A stretch of 64,000 nt of DNA from Trematomus loennbergii. Lineage: Eukaryota > Chordata > Actinopteri > Perciformes > Nototheniidae. Below are positions 35,501 to 48,924 of the stretch, one piece after another. The notes beneath the pieces were generated by a model that was given only the letters and a program-made list of their open reading frames with translations, had not been told where the DNA came from and did no database searches. The stretch lies in NCBI GenBank assembly GCA_012861695.1, contig JAAOOA010000060.1, positions 16,260,472 through 16,324,471 of the forward strand, written 5' to 3'. Every line of letters begins with the position of its first letter. The stretch's first letter is position 1. Both the position numbers and the translations under genes were made by a program.

Positions 35501-38500
35501 TATGACTGAGTGAGTCTTAACAGACATTTTATTAATTGACCTTTTGCATTTGCAATAAAAACATAGTGCCAACTAACAGTAGCTTCTTTTAGGCAGCGTG
35601 ATGCTCACATTAAATGGTTTTTGCACAGCATAGATAATGTATGATTTAAATTACTTAATACATTTTCTTCCACTCTTTTATTACTCCGTAGCTCGATAAA
35701 ACAAAGATTACTTGAACATATTCCATTGTTTGCATATATTGCAATATCAACCCAGTGCCTACAATGTGAACGCAACATGGCAACATGCCTAAGGGGATGT
35801 AGTGGTGTACAAAATTGAACGCAAGTCTAGAGAGGGCATTTGTGGCATTTTACCCTTTATTTAAAATGCACACAGTTATAAATGCTTGCTTTTCAAACAT
35901 GCCTTAAGGGATACCGAGTCATTGTCCGACCTTGTGGCAGATTCTTCAACCACGGTGCACTCTGCATTATTCATGGTTTTAACACAGACAATGCATAAAG
36001 AGAAAATGCTATTCAACATTATTAGTGTGTCACAAAGAAAACATTTTGTGAGCTCACACTATTGTTGGTTGACAACTTCCTAACACTCACACTTTATCAT
36101 AAGTGGCAAATACTAACCAATCACCTTGTTGATTAGCATCAAGAGCAAGTGGGTTTGGTTGTTTGGTTGGTTGGATGGTGGAAACGTGTATTACATGGAA
36201 GAGAACATAAACGCCTTTCTTGCTTTCTGACAATGTCATTTTATAATTTGAGGTCAAATTACAGTAAAATGTTGCTTTATAGCAAACAATACAACAGATG
36301 TTTTCCTTATCCTTGCAATACAATTCCACGCTCATAAAGACACACAAAGTCTTTCTTAGTGCCTGAAGGGGACAGTCATCTTATTTAACTTGCGTCACCA
36401 CAACAACAGCAGCATTTTTACGAGGTTTTAATAACCTTTTATTAAACGCAGAGAAATGTGATGAGACGGTTATTGTTCACGGCCATATAACTCCGTACAG
36501 TGCATAAACATTAAAATAATATTGTAACCTTCACAATGTTTATTCATGAACAGAAATACACTTTATCAACAGATAAAACAACACCACCACCAAGCCAAAC
36601 TACACATGCTAATACAAATCACCACCTTTAGGCAAAGATAAAATGACTTTGGGTTTAAACTGTACTCAGTTGCACTATATTGTCTGTTATCGTTTAATGA
36701 CACAGTATTGTTTTTATCCTGTTTGTGAATGCTGGGTTTTTAGAAAAAGAGCATGTGCAATCGATTCAATTACTAAGCTACCTCCATACGTTGAAAACCA
36801 GAGGCATTAAAAGCTGTCATGCTTGAAGTGCTATATGCATTTGTCATTGTATTATTGTGTCCAATCAACAGCAAACAGTGTGAAGCCTATAGTTCACTGG
36901 TGCAGAAGAATGACTTAATTCGGTCCATTAAACCCATTCCTTTCAACACACATACCCACGGATATGAACAAGCAATGAAAACAATATTTGCCATTTTGCA
37001 TCCAAAACAGTATGCAACCAATTAGCCTCCGCACAATTAAAGGGCAATCATAAGGATAACTGACAACAATGGCAGTAAATCCATACCTTTATTGGGTCCT
37101 TGATGGCCCCTTAAGTTTATCCCAGTTTGTTAATGCTCAGCTCTATGTATTTTTAATTGCCTCATTAAACCATTGATTTGATCATAGAGAGGCATTAAAA
37201 AATGAGGAAGACGTGCTGTGTGAACTTCACTGATTGGACGAGAATAGATTATAGAGCTACTCTGTGTTTCTCAGCCAACCAAATCAAGCCAGAAAGATCT
37301 CACTCACGCTGAAAATGTGATCACTGCAAACTATGATTGTTACGTACATCATTTGTTTCTCAGAGGGGGATTTGCAGAGATGTAGATTCATAATTAGACT
37401 GCATGTAATGGAACAATTTAATTTATGAAAGGCTTTGCAAGTGCTCATTCCGCACGCTAATCAGAAACCAATTTTAGTCAACATTCAACTGTTAAACTGC
37501 TAACTGTTTTTTGAGAATGAGTGACAACAAAATATGATTGAATTATGTATATTCTTACATTTCCACAGATATAAATCACCCCATAGAGTCTTAAATACAA
37601 AACGCACGGCAGACTTTCTCTAGAGAAATTCACCATTCTTCAAAAAAGTATTTACCATCCATCACTCTGTTTGGCCTTTGCTTTTCAAGCCCCTATATTT
37701 CACTGCTTTGATAATTCACTTTTTAAGCCTCATCAGCTAAATGCCAGAGAAATTAAGTGACTGATTCCATCTAGATAAAAGAGAACATAATTAGTATAAG
37801 AAGGTACAGATAATGAAGTGATAAATGTAAGCCTGAGTGTAGGAGAAGGTAACAAGGTCAGCGGGGAATTCTTTGGTTTAATAAGAAAGGAGGCCCGTGG
37901 ATGATTAAAAAAGGGGGAGTGAAAGGTAAAATGACACAACAGAATAAAGGAAAAGACGATGAGAAAAGGAGCAAAGACAAAGGAAGCGGAAAAGGCAAGA
38001 GAAGGACCCAGGAAAACTGTGAGTGTGTGGATGGAAATACATTAAAGTGAGAGAGGGATATGCTGAGTGCTGAATGTGACTTTTAAAGTTGGAGAGGTTG
38101 TTTTTAAGGCAGGTGACCCTTAAAACTTATCACACACACACAAACACATAAACACCCACAAGCACTCGTCCTTACTCTCTCTAAAATGTATTTGGCTTCT
38201 AAACTTTTTTTTAACCGTCCCCTAAAATACAGACACACTAATACACAAGGGTAATGAGTGCTGCCAATGTCTCCCCTGCTTTTGGGAGAAAGAGCATTCA
38301 TTATCAGCACCATGCACTTAGAAAAATGAAACGTCAATAAGACAGCCAGAACACAAACCCTCGCTCACACAGCCTGTAATGACTGCCAGGCTTGCCAAGA
38401 GACAGACGCACAGGTAAAGAGACTGGGAATGGGAAACAAACAGTAAACAGTAATTGAGTTGGCCAGTTAAAGATTGTCAATATTATGCTCTGCGGTATTC

Positions 38501-39439
38501 TGGCTGCATAGCTTAACTCATATTTAAACATTACCACAAAACAAGCTTCACCTAGTATTACTAATTTCTTTCTATGTTATCACTGCAAGTGAAAGTAGTC
38601 ATTTCCGGCTTTAATAAAATACATTTACGTGGAATATGAATACAGTGTTTGAGATGAAATACTGAGAGAGCGCTGTATGACACATACAACAAGTGCTTGT
38701 TCAGCAAATCAGAACTGAATGAGAAACATCTCCGTTCCTGTCATGATGATTATCCCCCAGCATGCAACACTTTCCTCCAGCAGAGTTTCAACACAGCTTC
38801 AGTGCCTCGAATGCTGAGACATCATCACCTAGGCGGGTGAGAGGGGAATGGCTTCAAAACTCCCAAGTTCACTCATCATCTTTATAGTTGGCCATTCAGA
38901 GACAAAGATGACAGGTTCTCACTCACATTAACGAGCTGACGGCCACGGAGAGGATGCAGAGGAAGTGAAGGGATGGGGGATGAGAGAAAGAAAGAGAGCC
39001 ATAAAACTGAGATGGGATGCCCAAGGCCAACACATGAACTCAGGCCCTCTCTGTGGAAAGATGGGCCCTCAGGGGGACACAGATTACATATAGAGGACTG
39101 CATGTGTGTGAGTGTTTTGCTGTCAGTGTTAGGACATTCATTTTTGTATAAATAAGGGGGACACACTCCCTAAAACTCCCTAAATTAAGTCAGGATTATT
39201 GGCTATAACATTCCTAAAGATTCAACATCTATCAGTTCATCTATGAGGATTTCATGCAAAAGACATGTTAAGTCTGTCACAAAAAAGTAGGAGTAAAAGG
39301 ACCTTCGTTACCACCAAACTGATATTTGAATGGAATAGGTCAAATAATTAATGTCGTTTTGTATTGAGATTATTCTCTCTCCACTTCTGTGCAACTCAAA
39401 TTAGCATTGATTCTACAATACAATATTTACCTAGAATGG
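32567..39439. other. Intronic DNA, nothing recognised
   Basis: About 6.9 kb of AT-rich sequence with no exon-like frame, transposon end, long microsatellite or RNA gene that I can support. Confidence 0.5.
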
Positions 39440-39695
39440 TCCTTGGAGAGTGCAGACCTTTACCAAGGTTAATGGCAAAATGGTTACAAAAATTAAACAT
39501 AATATGATTTTCCCCGTCGGATTCACAACAATTTAAAATGTAATTGGCTCTTCCTTGGCCCATGATACACCCTTGCATCAAGTTTCATGATAATTGGTCA
39601 TATATATTTTTTTGTTATACTGCTGACAGACAAAAAGACAAACCAAGCTGCAAACACAACCTCACTGTAGGTTATAATAAGGAGGTGTAATAAGG
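39440..39695 (+). mobile_element. RTE-like LINE 3' tail
   Basis: Ordered motifs TCCTTGGAGAGTGCAGACC, TTCCTTGGCCCATGATACA, AAGTTTCATG and CTGCTGACAGACAAAAAGAC, then AACCTCACTGTAGG, match a teleost repeat tail that I associate with RTE-type LINEs. The family name is tentative. A second copy lies at 46014-46205. Confidence 0.6.
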
Positions 39696-39999
39696 TGTCA
39701 GTACACGTCTGTGTTGGAATTCAATTTTCATTTATTAGTCCAAACATTTGTGGCCATTTCAACTTTCCATACTGCCTACCTAGATGATCCTGTACCTCTT
39801 GTACGAGCTGCAGTACGAGCTGTACGAGCTGTACCTCTGTTGCGCTTTGGTAGTGAATACTAATGAGGGGTTCACTGAGCTGGAACTTTTCTGCTTCCTA
39901 CAGTATGTAGCAAATGTCTGCTGAGCAGAAATAACCGTCTTAATTCCAGGATTTCTGAGTATTCCCATGAGGATACTGAAGAAAGGGAGGTGAGAAGAG

Positions 40000-40002
<3 letters not shown>

Positions 40003-40057
<55 letters not shown>
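40003..40057 (+). repeat. (GT)n microsatellite
   Basis: Fifty-five bases of uninterrupted GT preceded by a short GA tract. Confidence 0.97.
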
Positions 40058-40058
<1 letters not shown>

Positions 40059-40219
40059 AGTCATTTGTTTGAACTTAATTTGCTGCTGAGTCAGCACAGT
40101 GGCAACAAGAGGCAGCGACGGGAGTAGACCAAGGGATTTCCGGAGCCCAATCGAAGAAGCTTCTCAGGAGGATTCACTTTGGCCTATTCCATCCCGTCAT
40201 CCAGACGCAGAGATCTTTA

Positions 40220-40221
40220 GT

Positions 40222-40310
<89 letters not shown>

Positions 40311-40320
40311 GTGTGTGTGT
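40220..40320 (+). repeat. (TG)n microsatellite
   Basis: About 100 bases of TG with a GTTG break near the end. It is only 160 bp from the tract at 40003-40057. Confidence 0.97.
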
Positions 40321-43110
40321 CACAAAGTGGCTATTGATGGAACTTGCTTGGCAGATTTCCCTGTGTCTGGGGACTCTCAGCCCAAAGTGGCTGCTGTGCG
40401 GCTGTGAGAGTGTGTCAGAGAGTGTGACAGTACGGGTTTGTGGGTAGTTAGTGCTAATGTGCGCACTGGGATTATCAGTAAGATAATTTGGTATATCTGT
40501 AAGTACAGCTTCAACATGTGAGCATGTCAAGGCTCTGTGTCTGACTGCACAAGTTACAACACTCTTTCATTTGATCCTGTAGCAGCCTCACTATGTTAGG
40601 TGCTGTCTGGCTGTCGAGCTATACAACAGACTGATTCTGCTGACTGTGAGAGAGACACCCAAAAACTCACTCAACCAGACACATGTAAGCATTAAACTGC
40701 TTTTCTTGGTGAGGAAAGCAGCTTTAGGGAGTTCAACAGCAGGAGGTGAGCTGTCAGGGATTTTAAACCTTCAAAGTGTCAGGGATAGAAAGAGTGTGTG
40801 CGTTTAAAAACACCAGAAGTGCCTGGCCAGCACACAGGAGATGAATATCTATATGTCTGCATTTGCATCAAACAAGAACGATAGTGGAGAGGAGCCTTCT
40901 ACCTGAAAATATATTTTGCCTCACCTGTCAGTTTGTAAATGCTTCTTGGCAATAATCCTTCATCTCACAAACATCCTGTTTTCTGAGGTCATCACAAAAC
41001 ACATACAGCCAGATCTAGGGAATGATACTGTCATTTCTAACAAAAACATGTTTGTTTACTATTTTTATGATGGCTATTTATACAGATCAAATTATTCAAA
41101 TGGGTCTTTCCACCCACGATGAAGATTTGTTATACTATTGTTGGTGATTTAAATTCTTCTAGTTTTGTAAAACAATAAAGGCTTCCCTCCAGTAGGTGCC
41201 TTGGGCTTTGAATCCAATTTTCTTAGTGATCAAACTGTGAGATTACAACTTCTGGGTCTGTCGTGTGATGCTATTCAACCTAAAGATACTTTTTATTACA
41301 CTTGAAACAGGGAGAAAGAGAAGTCTGTAAATCAACAGATATTTATTATAGTTAACTCAAATTCCGAAGGGTGGTTTAACACTCTGCAATCAAGCCATGT
41401 TGTCTTCATGCGCCACTGAGCAACTTTCACAGGAATGAATGAGGGCCGGGCTCCAACACTGTGTCGTGTTCCTCATACAGCCATGGAGTATTGAACAAGG
41501 CAGGTGGGAAGCGAATAATTCATTCTAAATAAGTGTTTCAGTAAGAAAGTAGTGAAATGCACTGAGAAGTAATTTGATGCACGTCATGTTACATTTTTAA
41601 ATGCAACCACAGTCCACTGCTCAAACACTGATAACATTTGAATGCTCGTCAAATCACATCTGACAATGTTTCTGTCGGCATCAACAAGTACCTATCTCAC
41701 TCGCAGGTTCATTCAAATCAATACATAATGATAACTAACTAGTTGATTTATTTTTAGTGGATAAAAATGCCAAAAGTTGGGACAAAATCATTGTAAACAA
41801 AGCCAAGAGTGGCCTAAAACATTATGAATTTCTGTAAATATTTCATGATATTACTAAAGCACTGAGTAGTTAAGTGACAAGCAATTACGTGCAAGATTGG
41901 AAAAGCAGTTAAATAACAGGAATTCAAAAAAATAGTGGGATTGGCCTGAAAGTGGATGGCCTGATTTTCCTTAAATGTATTATTGCCACGTCAATGTGTG
42001 TGCTGTAAGTAAATAAGCTCATCAAAAATCATTAGACAAAGCAACTAACACTGTGGCAAATGTTTGAGAGTCCACAGTTAAAATCACCTACAAAGGAGCT
42101 TTTTATTTTTTATTTTAAGATGAATAGAATGAAAATATAGAATTACAGTCCAGTATGAATACAAGAGCAAGACCTTGCTGCAATCACATTCCTAAACTCC
42201 ATTTACCTGCATTGACCTTAATTGTCCAGTCATATTCTAAGGGAGTACATGACATTTTAGCAAGGCCACAATGAGGTCCTCCTTGTAGCGCATTAAAGTC
42301 TAAAAATGAGTAAATGCTAAAGGGCTCGGTGCTGACCAGTAGCTACTGTTTTTCAAATAAAGAGTTTACAAAAGGGACAATAAAAAAGGAACAAGTTCAC
42401 AGATAACTCCATTTGATATTTAACCTGCTGTGAACTCCAGTTGTAGCTGTTGTAATCTTGGTGGCTCCTACAGTCCCAGTTTTTAGAACACACAATTCTA
42501 ACATCTCTACCCGTCTTCTTGAAGTAAATCAATTTAACTTGTTTTCTAACACCATCAGGCCTCTTTCGTTTTTAGTTTTTTTAAATCAGAATTCACTGAT
42601 CACTGATTGTTATTGTTTATCTGAGCCCTGTGCTACTTGATCTCCTTCTAGCTGTCTTTCTTTAACCATGGTTTAAATAACTCTGAAAACACTAGCTTGG
42701 TACAGTACACACAGACTTTATATTCACTAATGATTTCCATATGCACATTTTAAATTCATAATCTTTTTAGCTATATCCTCCAACTTTTTTCAAGTGATTG
42801 TGCCCCATAAGGATATCGTCATATGTTCTCTGAGTGACGTCTTCCACAATACACTGGGCCCTTGCTAATCCAATGAGAGCTTAGAAAAAAATGATTTAGT
42901 CGAGGAAACAGCACGGCTGTCAGCCTCAGTGAGATGCACTAATGGAAAAAGATAGCATTTAGTTTGGTAAACAGAAGGAGGTAAAATGCATTTAGGAATT
43001 CAAGCAAAAACAAAGCAATATACCTGATTGTCTTGGAGAAATGATCCGGTTTGAAGGTTGTTTTGAAAGAAAAAGTTTACCACCCATGAATTATGTTGTT
43101 TGTGTTTGTT

Positions 43111-43130
43111 TGTATGTGTGTGTGTGTGTG
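43111..43130 (-). promoter_or_regulatory. sgcz: Intronic (CA)n next to the exon 4 donor site
   Basis: On the transcribed strand a CA tract begins about 15 nt after the exon 4 splice donor and is followed by ACAAACAAACACAAAC. CA repeats near 5' splice sites bind hnRNP L and can enhance or silence splicing in other genes. The position is seen directly; any effect on this exon is inference. Confidence 0.4.
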
Positions 43131-43144
43131 TTTATGCTTCTTAC

Positions 43145-43232
43145 CCACGGTTAGCTGACCCATCAGTTGTCCCTGATCGTTCCTAGCATTGACCGTCACA
43201 TTTCTGTCCGACTGTATGATCAATGGACTGTC
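43145..43232 (-). CDS. sgcz: zeta-sarcoglycan exon 4 (internal exon)
   Basis: This 88-bp internal exon reads D-S-P-L-I-I-Q-S-D-R-N-V-T-V-N-A-R-N and then DQGQLMGQLTVG. It belongs to the extracellular part of a type II membrane glycoprotein of the muscle dystrophin-sarcoglycan complex. The minus strand shows a long pyrimidine tract ending in CTTTAG before the exon and a strong donor G|GTAAGA after it. The length is what the gamma/delta/zeta family has for exon 4, and the exon ends in phase 1, as the next exon requires. The sequence closely matches the human SGCZ segment as I remember it, including the N-glycosylation sequon N-V-T. A (CA)n tract lies about 15 nt into the downstream intron. Delta- or gamma-sarcoglycan is the alternative; the next exon favours zeta. 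The exon is too short to appear as a long open frame. Confidence 0.88.
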
Positions 43233-45550
43233 CTAAAGAGGGAGGAAGAGGGAAAAAGGTGGTTATGGAAACAGAAAGTGGTAATATTTCTTTCTCAGTC
43301 ACATACAAATCTGTGTATACTGATATACCTTTAGTTTCCATACCACACACATGCTCTTTGCTTTCTTTCTCCCCCTGTAGCCTCTACACTTGCCCTTCCA
43401 GGCACCAGTCAATACTGTATTAACCTTATAACCAATACTGCCCTAAACTGTATCAACATTCACAGTTCACACTCGACTCCCTCACTTCAGCCATACTTTG
43501 CATCACATTTGCATAATGTATTCAAGACAGCCTCCTGTCTGTCAGTGTGTTTGCTTGTATCCAGTTGTGCGCAAAAGAGCAATTATTCTCAACATAAATG
43601 AGCTTAATGCAACTGTGACCATGACCTCTGCTCCCCTCTTAAGATTCTGATGGAGCCACACACGCTGCCCAAATCGGTTTACATTCGGTGGCTGTGTGTT
43701 GCAATGAATGCTAAACCCTGTGTCTGCTATTTTCATTAAGTTCCAAATTCAATCTAACAGCTGACTGTCTCTCTCTATCTCTTTGCCCCTCACCTTTATC
43801 GCAGTGAGTAAAATCATCGTACTTACAATCTTCACCAACTTTTCTTAGCTTGCTTTTCTCTTTCCCCCTTTCATTATATCTCTGCACTTACATGAATTTA
43901 TTTGTATTCTCTTTCCCTTCACTTCTCTCCCTCTATCTTTTAAATTGCTTATTTGTTTTGGCGGCGTGAAATGAATAGCTCACAGGTGACCCAATTTCTC
44001 TCTTGATTCCCAAATTAATATCTCGCTGCATTCAAGTCTGAATTCCAAATGAGAATGTTGATCAAATTGGAAAGTCGTTGATCCGTTAAAATGGAAAGAT
44101 TCCTCTTTCTCCCCAACCCTTCCTCCATCCTATTCTCTCTCAGACGGCCTCTATCACCCCCTCTTTGTTTTGCTTTTCTTTTGGATGCATATTCATTGCT
44201 TTTGCGAGTCAAGACCAAATTTATAATATGTCACACCTGTCTGTTCTCTAATTTGAAGCGTCCAGGGTCTCCTGGGGACGAGCTCATCACAAGCACAAAC
44301 ACAGACCAGGGGAAAAGTGTGAGGGACTTTCAGAACACACACACTTAATGCATACACAAACACAATGAATAAACAGTACACACAACACAATTAAACAAAC
44401 CACACAGAGTCAGGTAACACATTTTCCAAACAACAAATGATGCTCCACGAGGTTTATTGTGCAATGCCACTCTCATCGGATACCTAATCCATGTATGCTG
44501 GATGAATCTTTGTCAACGGGGCGTGTGATAGGCTTCACTATATTATCTTTCCACTCTGTTAAGAGGGATGGGCGCTTAGTAAAGCACAGCAGATGTAATG
44601 TGCCTCCAATCATTCCAGCTCAATGGGCAGTGTGCATGAACAGGTCGATCCATTCATTTAGTGCAGGACTCTGTCATTTAGAAGTGCATCCGTAGATGGG
44701 GAATCTTATTTGATTAAGCACCCATATGCAGATGCATGGAAATTATGGCTGTAAATAATTGCTGCATATTACACAGCTGCTAATGTCTATTTATACAACA
44801 GCTGATTGAAGACAAACAATCTGACTGTTGGGGCTGAAGGAACACCCAGGAGCAGGTAACAATATGGACTGTGCTTCTTGATGCAAAAAGTGTTCATTTC
44901 CACCTCGGGCAATCAACAATTATTACAGTTCAAAACCTCACGCATCGAATCGTGAGCTCATTATTACCTTGGTAACCACTTCTCACATTTGTATGTACAA
45001 CATACACCACATCGCATATAGAAATGACTATACCGTTTTTCATCATACCAACATAGACTGGGCCTGTGTTCGTTAATGAACAATTCATACATTTCACACT
45101 TTATTTTAAAATCCATGTTCTGTGTTTGCAGTCTTCTTCACTGTGATAGTTGAAAACGTGCTTTTGGGATGCATATTCTGCGTGGATCAATGTGTAATGT
45201 GCAGAAACATGCCGTGTCATAAGTTCAGGAAAGGAACATAGTTGTATCAAACTGACTTGTATAGAGCTGCTGCTGATACAGACCTATTGAGCTAGCTTTA
45301 TGTGACATTAAAGCCATGAAAGCTCTCATCTTCAGTGAGGTTTTTCTTGATGTTTGATGACGGTTTGAAGTTTTACTCATTTTAATATTAGTTTGATGTT
45401 CATCCTTTTGGAGTTATACTGAAAAGTTCATTGCACTGCATGATGGATCTGTAATATTTTATGACATGAATCCATCAGGTGATGCGTACACCATCTCTAC
45501 ATTGTTTGATGTTGTTGGTTGATGGAATTATTATTACACACTCTGTGAAG

Positions 45551-45553
<3 letters not shown>

Positions 45554-45593
<40 letters not shown>

Positions 45594-45625
45594 GTGTGTG
45601 TGTGGTGTGTGTTGTGTGTGTGTGT
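45554..45625 (+). repeat. (TG)n microsatellite with GGTGTG interruptions
   Basis: A TG tract is broken by regularly spaced GG or TT doublets in its second half. Confidence 0.95.
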
Positions 45626-46013
45626 ACATACTACGAATACATGAACATATCTCAAGGCCACTATTTTATGCAAGTTGCAGGCCGCAGCTGCTGTGTCAAT
45701 GATGAACATGTACACATACACACACTCTTATAGTGACTGTCACCAAATAATTAAACCGACTCAATCTCAGATAAGCCTCAATACAATCTTCAGAACCCTC
45801 TTCACATACAATGACATACATTCAAATGCATTTACAGCATCTTCCCATAATCAGTTAGCCTATGTGAAATGCATTATAGTAATATTTTATAATTATATCT
45901 ACAGACATAGATATCCTCATGCAGCCACATGGAGACAGTTAGGGCTCTCAGTGAGCTCAGACATTCTCCAAGGCTGTTATAAGTACAAAATAATCTTTGC
46001 ATCAGCACCATGA

Positions 46014-46205
46014 TTAGGATCTGCTCCAAAATGTAATGTGTTCTTCCATGGCCCATGGTTCACCCTTCCACAACGTTTAGTTAAAATGGGGCTATATGTC
46101 TTTACATGTTTCATGATCCTGCTGACAAACAGACAAACCAAAAGCAAACCAACAGACAGAACCGAATATAAAACCTCATTGGCGGTGGTAACAGGCCCAT
46201 TTTGA
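46014..46205 (+). mobile_element. RTE-like LINE 3' tail, second copy
   Basis: AAAATGTAATGTGTTCTTCC, ATGGCCCATGGTTCACCC, CCTGCTGACAAACAGAC and AACCTCATTGGCGGTGGTAA follow the same order as the copy at 39440-39695. It is shorter at its 5' side. Confidence 0.62.
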
Positions 46206-47039
46206 AATAAAAAACAAACAAATAAAGTTTAACATGGCGTAACAACAAGCGTACAAAAAGTATTTTAGGAAATTGGTTCATTTATCAAGGTAAGTGATAC
46301 TAATTGTTTAGAAGATTAGATTGCAGAGAAAAGCAGTAGTAAGATTTAAGGCGGGTAAAAGGGTGGGAAGGTGAGAAGACAGCCGATTCTAAAAGGCCTC
46401 TCTCAAAGATGGGAAAATGCTGTCTTTCATTTGAAGGGAGAGCGAGCTTAAACTTTAAAAATTGAGATTTTCTTTCTTGAAATGATTTCACAGTCTGGAA
46501 CACAGTTGTTCACATGAAAAAGTGACAAAAATAGTAAACAACGAAAGAGAGCAAACAGTTTAAACCATTGAAACTGCACAGCTGGCAAATCACCATACAG
46601 AGAAATGTATATGAAATATTTAAAAAATGATTATCATCATGTAGCATTTCCTCACGTACTAAGCATCATTTGTGATGTTTACTTACTCAGATCACTTCTC
46701 TGTTTACCTCCCTCTGCTGCTCTCTGGATTGTCCCTCTGGCTTTTGTGTTTAGAGTCTCGCTCATAAATCTCCCCTCATCGTGTGAAATGTGCAGAGAGG
46801 CACCAATAAACACACTGAAGGCACATGCATCGTGCTCTCTCTTGTGAGATACACAACGTACACCACAGCGCCATTAATTCAGTTAATAGTTTAATTTCAC
46901 TTTGATTATTAATGCCGGCATAGAGCTGCCAGCCTGAAGTAGCCAGTGTAATTAGTCAGGTAATAATAAGCCGTGGACTGTTGCTGGAGCTTATCCTCAC
47001 AGCCTCCAGTCAGCAGTAGAGATGGGTCATAATGTCTAC

Positions 47040-47510
47040 CTGTCTCACTGGCTGTCTCACTAACTCAACGCCTGTCTCACTGTCAGCCTATACAGGTCTC
47101 GACTGAAGGTCATAAGTGATCTGATGGGTTATTTGTGTTTAGTCATCACTCTAATAAGTGCTTTCAGCCTTCCTGTCTGACTATCTACATCCATACAGTA
47201 TCCGTCTCAGCAGCAATGTACTCAAGCCTCATGCAAGATACATTTGGTTGATTCATCTTTGCCATCAGCCTAATAACTGCTTTTAGCCCGCCTGAGTGTA
47301 GTGAGATGCGATCGCCTGTCTCAATGACTGTCCATCTCTCTTTATAAAGGCAGGGACATGGGCTTAACAGGATATACTTTTACCTGTCAGTTTAACAAAA
47401 AGCCTCCAGCCCTCTTATCTCTGGTCCGTGATATTCTCTTCCTTTCTCTTTGACTGTCCAAAAGCCCAGTCTACCTGTCTGTCGGCCACTCAGTCTGACT
47501 TGTGGTTAGT
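47040..47510 (+). repeat. Degenerate tandem repeat of CTGTCT-rich units
   Basis: CCTGTCTCACT and relatives (CTGTCTGACT, CTGTCTCAATGACT, CTGTCTGTCGG) recur. A longer unit around CTAATAAGTGCTTTCAGCC (about 47150) reappears as CTAATAACTGCTTTTAGCC about 120 bp later. It looks like an old minisatellite. Confidence 0.5.
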
Positions 47511-48254
47511 GTGAACTTTGTCCAGGTCAGTCCAGATATGAAATATGTCACAAATTGAAACTATGGTACGAGCATTTATTTTTTAACAACATTGTTTTAG
47601 TCTGACAAGAAAAGGAAATGCTTTTCAATGTTCTGTGTTATTGATCAGCCATTTCCATATAGTTCAAACATCCAACAACTGTTCTTTTGGCTACTTGGGG
47701 TCACTGAAATGTAATGCATTACACAAATATTGATTACAACCACTTATTTGTCTACAAGCTGATTTTTATAACATGCATTCATCAAAAGGAACCACCGACT
47801 ACCTCAACAAAGACAAATCTAGACCTTATAGCTTTAGCTTTAATGCATATTGCAGAAACAAAATGTCAGATTTAGCAATATTGTGTAGGCCTAAGAGCAA
47901 GATAGGGTGATGGGTTGTTTATTATCCAATCTTAAACAGAATACAAATCAAACAGCGTGTGATCAAGGGCCTGCTGTGGTTTGCCATTACTCTTTCCACT
48001 AATTAGCAAGGACTATTAAACATGTGATGTGTCTGTTGGTGTGCAGTGCTTATTTGTTGTTTTCTGATGTTCTGACAATCTTACTCTCTTGGTACTTTTG
48101 CTTAATATGCTGAAGAGCCACCCTTTGGACTAAGGGGCCTTACCAACTATTTAATATGTCATCCGCGTCCCGTACAAGCCTTGTGTCAACAGTTTTGAGA
48201 TCAATTTGATCCATTTAAATCTTCAAGTGACAGCCGGTCAAGACATGTCAGATG

Positions 48255-48257
<3 letters not shown>

Positions 48258-48292
<35 letters not shown>

Positions 48293-48305
48293 TTTTTGTG
48301 TGTGT
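48258..48305 (+). repeat. (TG)n microsatellite
   Basis: A TG tract ends in TTTG interruptions. Confidence 0.94.
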
Positions 48306-48924
48306 ACATTTGCATAATACATTATTTTAGGCCCAAGCAAAACAATTGGCGAGCTTGGCCTTTCCTAAATTACTGCAATTATTTCAGACCTCTATGTCAG
48401 ACACAATAAACATCATGATTGAATTGCTGAAGATCTTCATGGTTTCTTTACAACAATAATTTCATATGGAGTTGTATTGATCTGGCCATTTTAATTATGC
48501 AATTAACAGCCTCATTTGGATGTCAGTTTTGCAGCAGAACTGAAATCACTGTTCTACTGTATGAGCAAATATTGATGTTTCCAAAGTGTGTTAATTGTCT
48601 AAAATGTAATCTTTTATGCAGCTGCATTGGCTTTTATTTGCTTATCTCATGGCTGCTACAGTCAGCTGTTGTTTAAGCCCTACTGTATAACAAGTTAGCA
48701 TGGCATGTGGCTCTGGCTAGCCGTATTTTATTTTTTTTACGACTAAGCATGCAGATTGCAAGTTAAAAAAATATAAGCTGAGATTGCTAATTGTCTGCCT
48801 CACGAGCCTTCCAGGACTGCAGAATCAGGTGTTTGCCACTCAGGAATTAGGGAAGGAACTACGTTGGTGTCAACATCAGCGCTGCTAGATTAAGGCTTGG
48901 ATAATCATTAAGGCTCCCAAACAC

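Larger units (their letters stand above)
16737..43144 (-). other. sgcz: sgcz intron 4 (complete, 26.4 kb)
   Basis: This intron is bounded by the exon 4 donor and the exon 5 acceptor on the minus strand, giving 26,408 bp. It contains the densest set of identifiable mobile elements in the window between 20.7 and 32.6 kb. The stretches 16740-18770, 22370-24226, 26000-29170, 32570-39435 and 40325-43105 have no gene or repeat that I can name. Very large introns are typical of SGCZ; in human the gene spans about 1 Mb. Confidence 0.8.
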
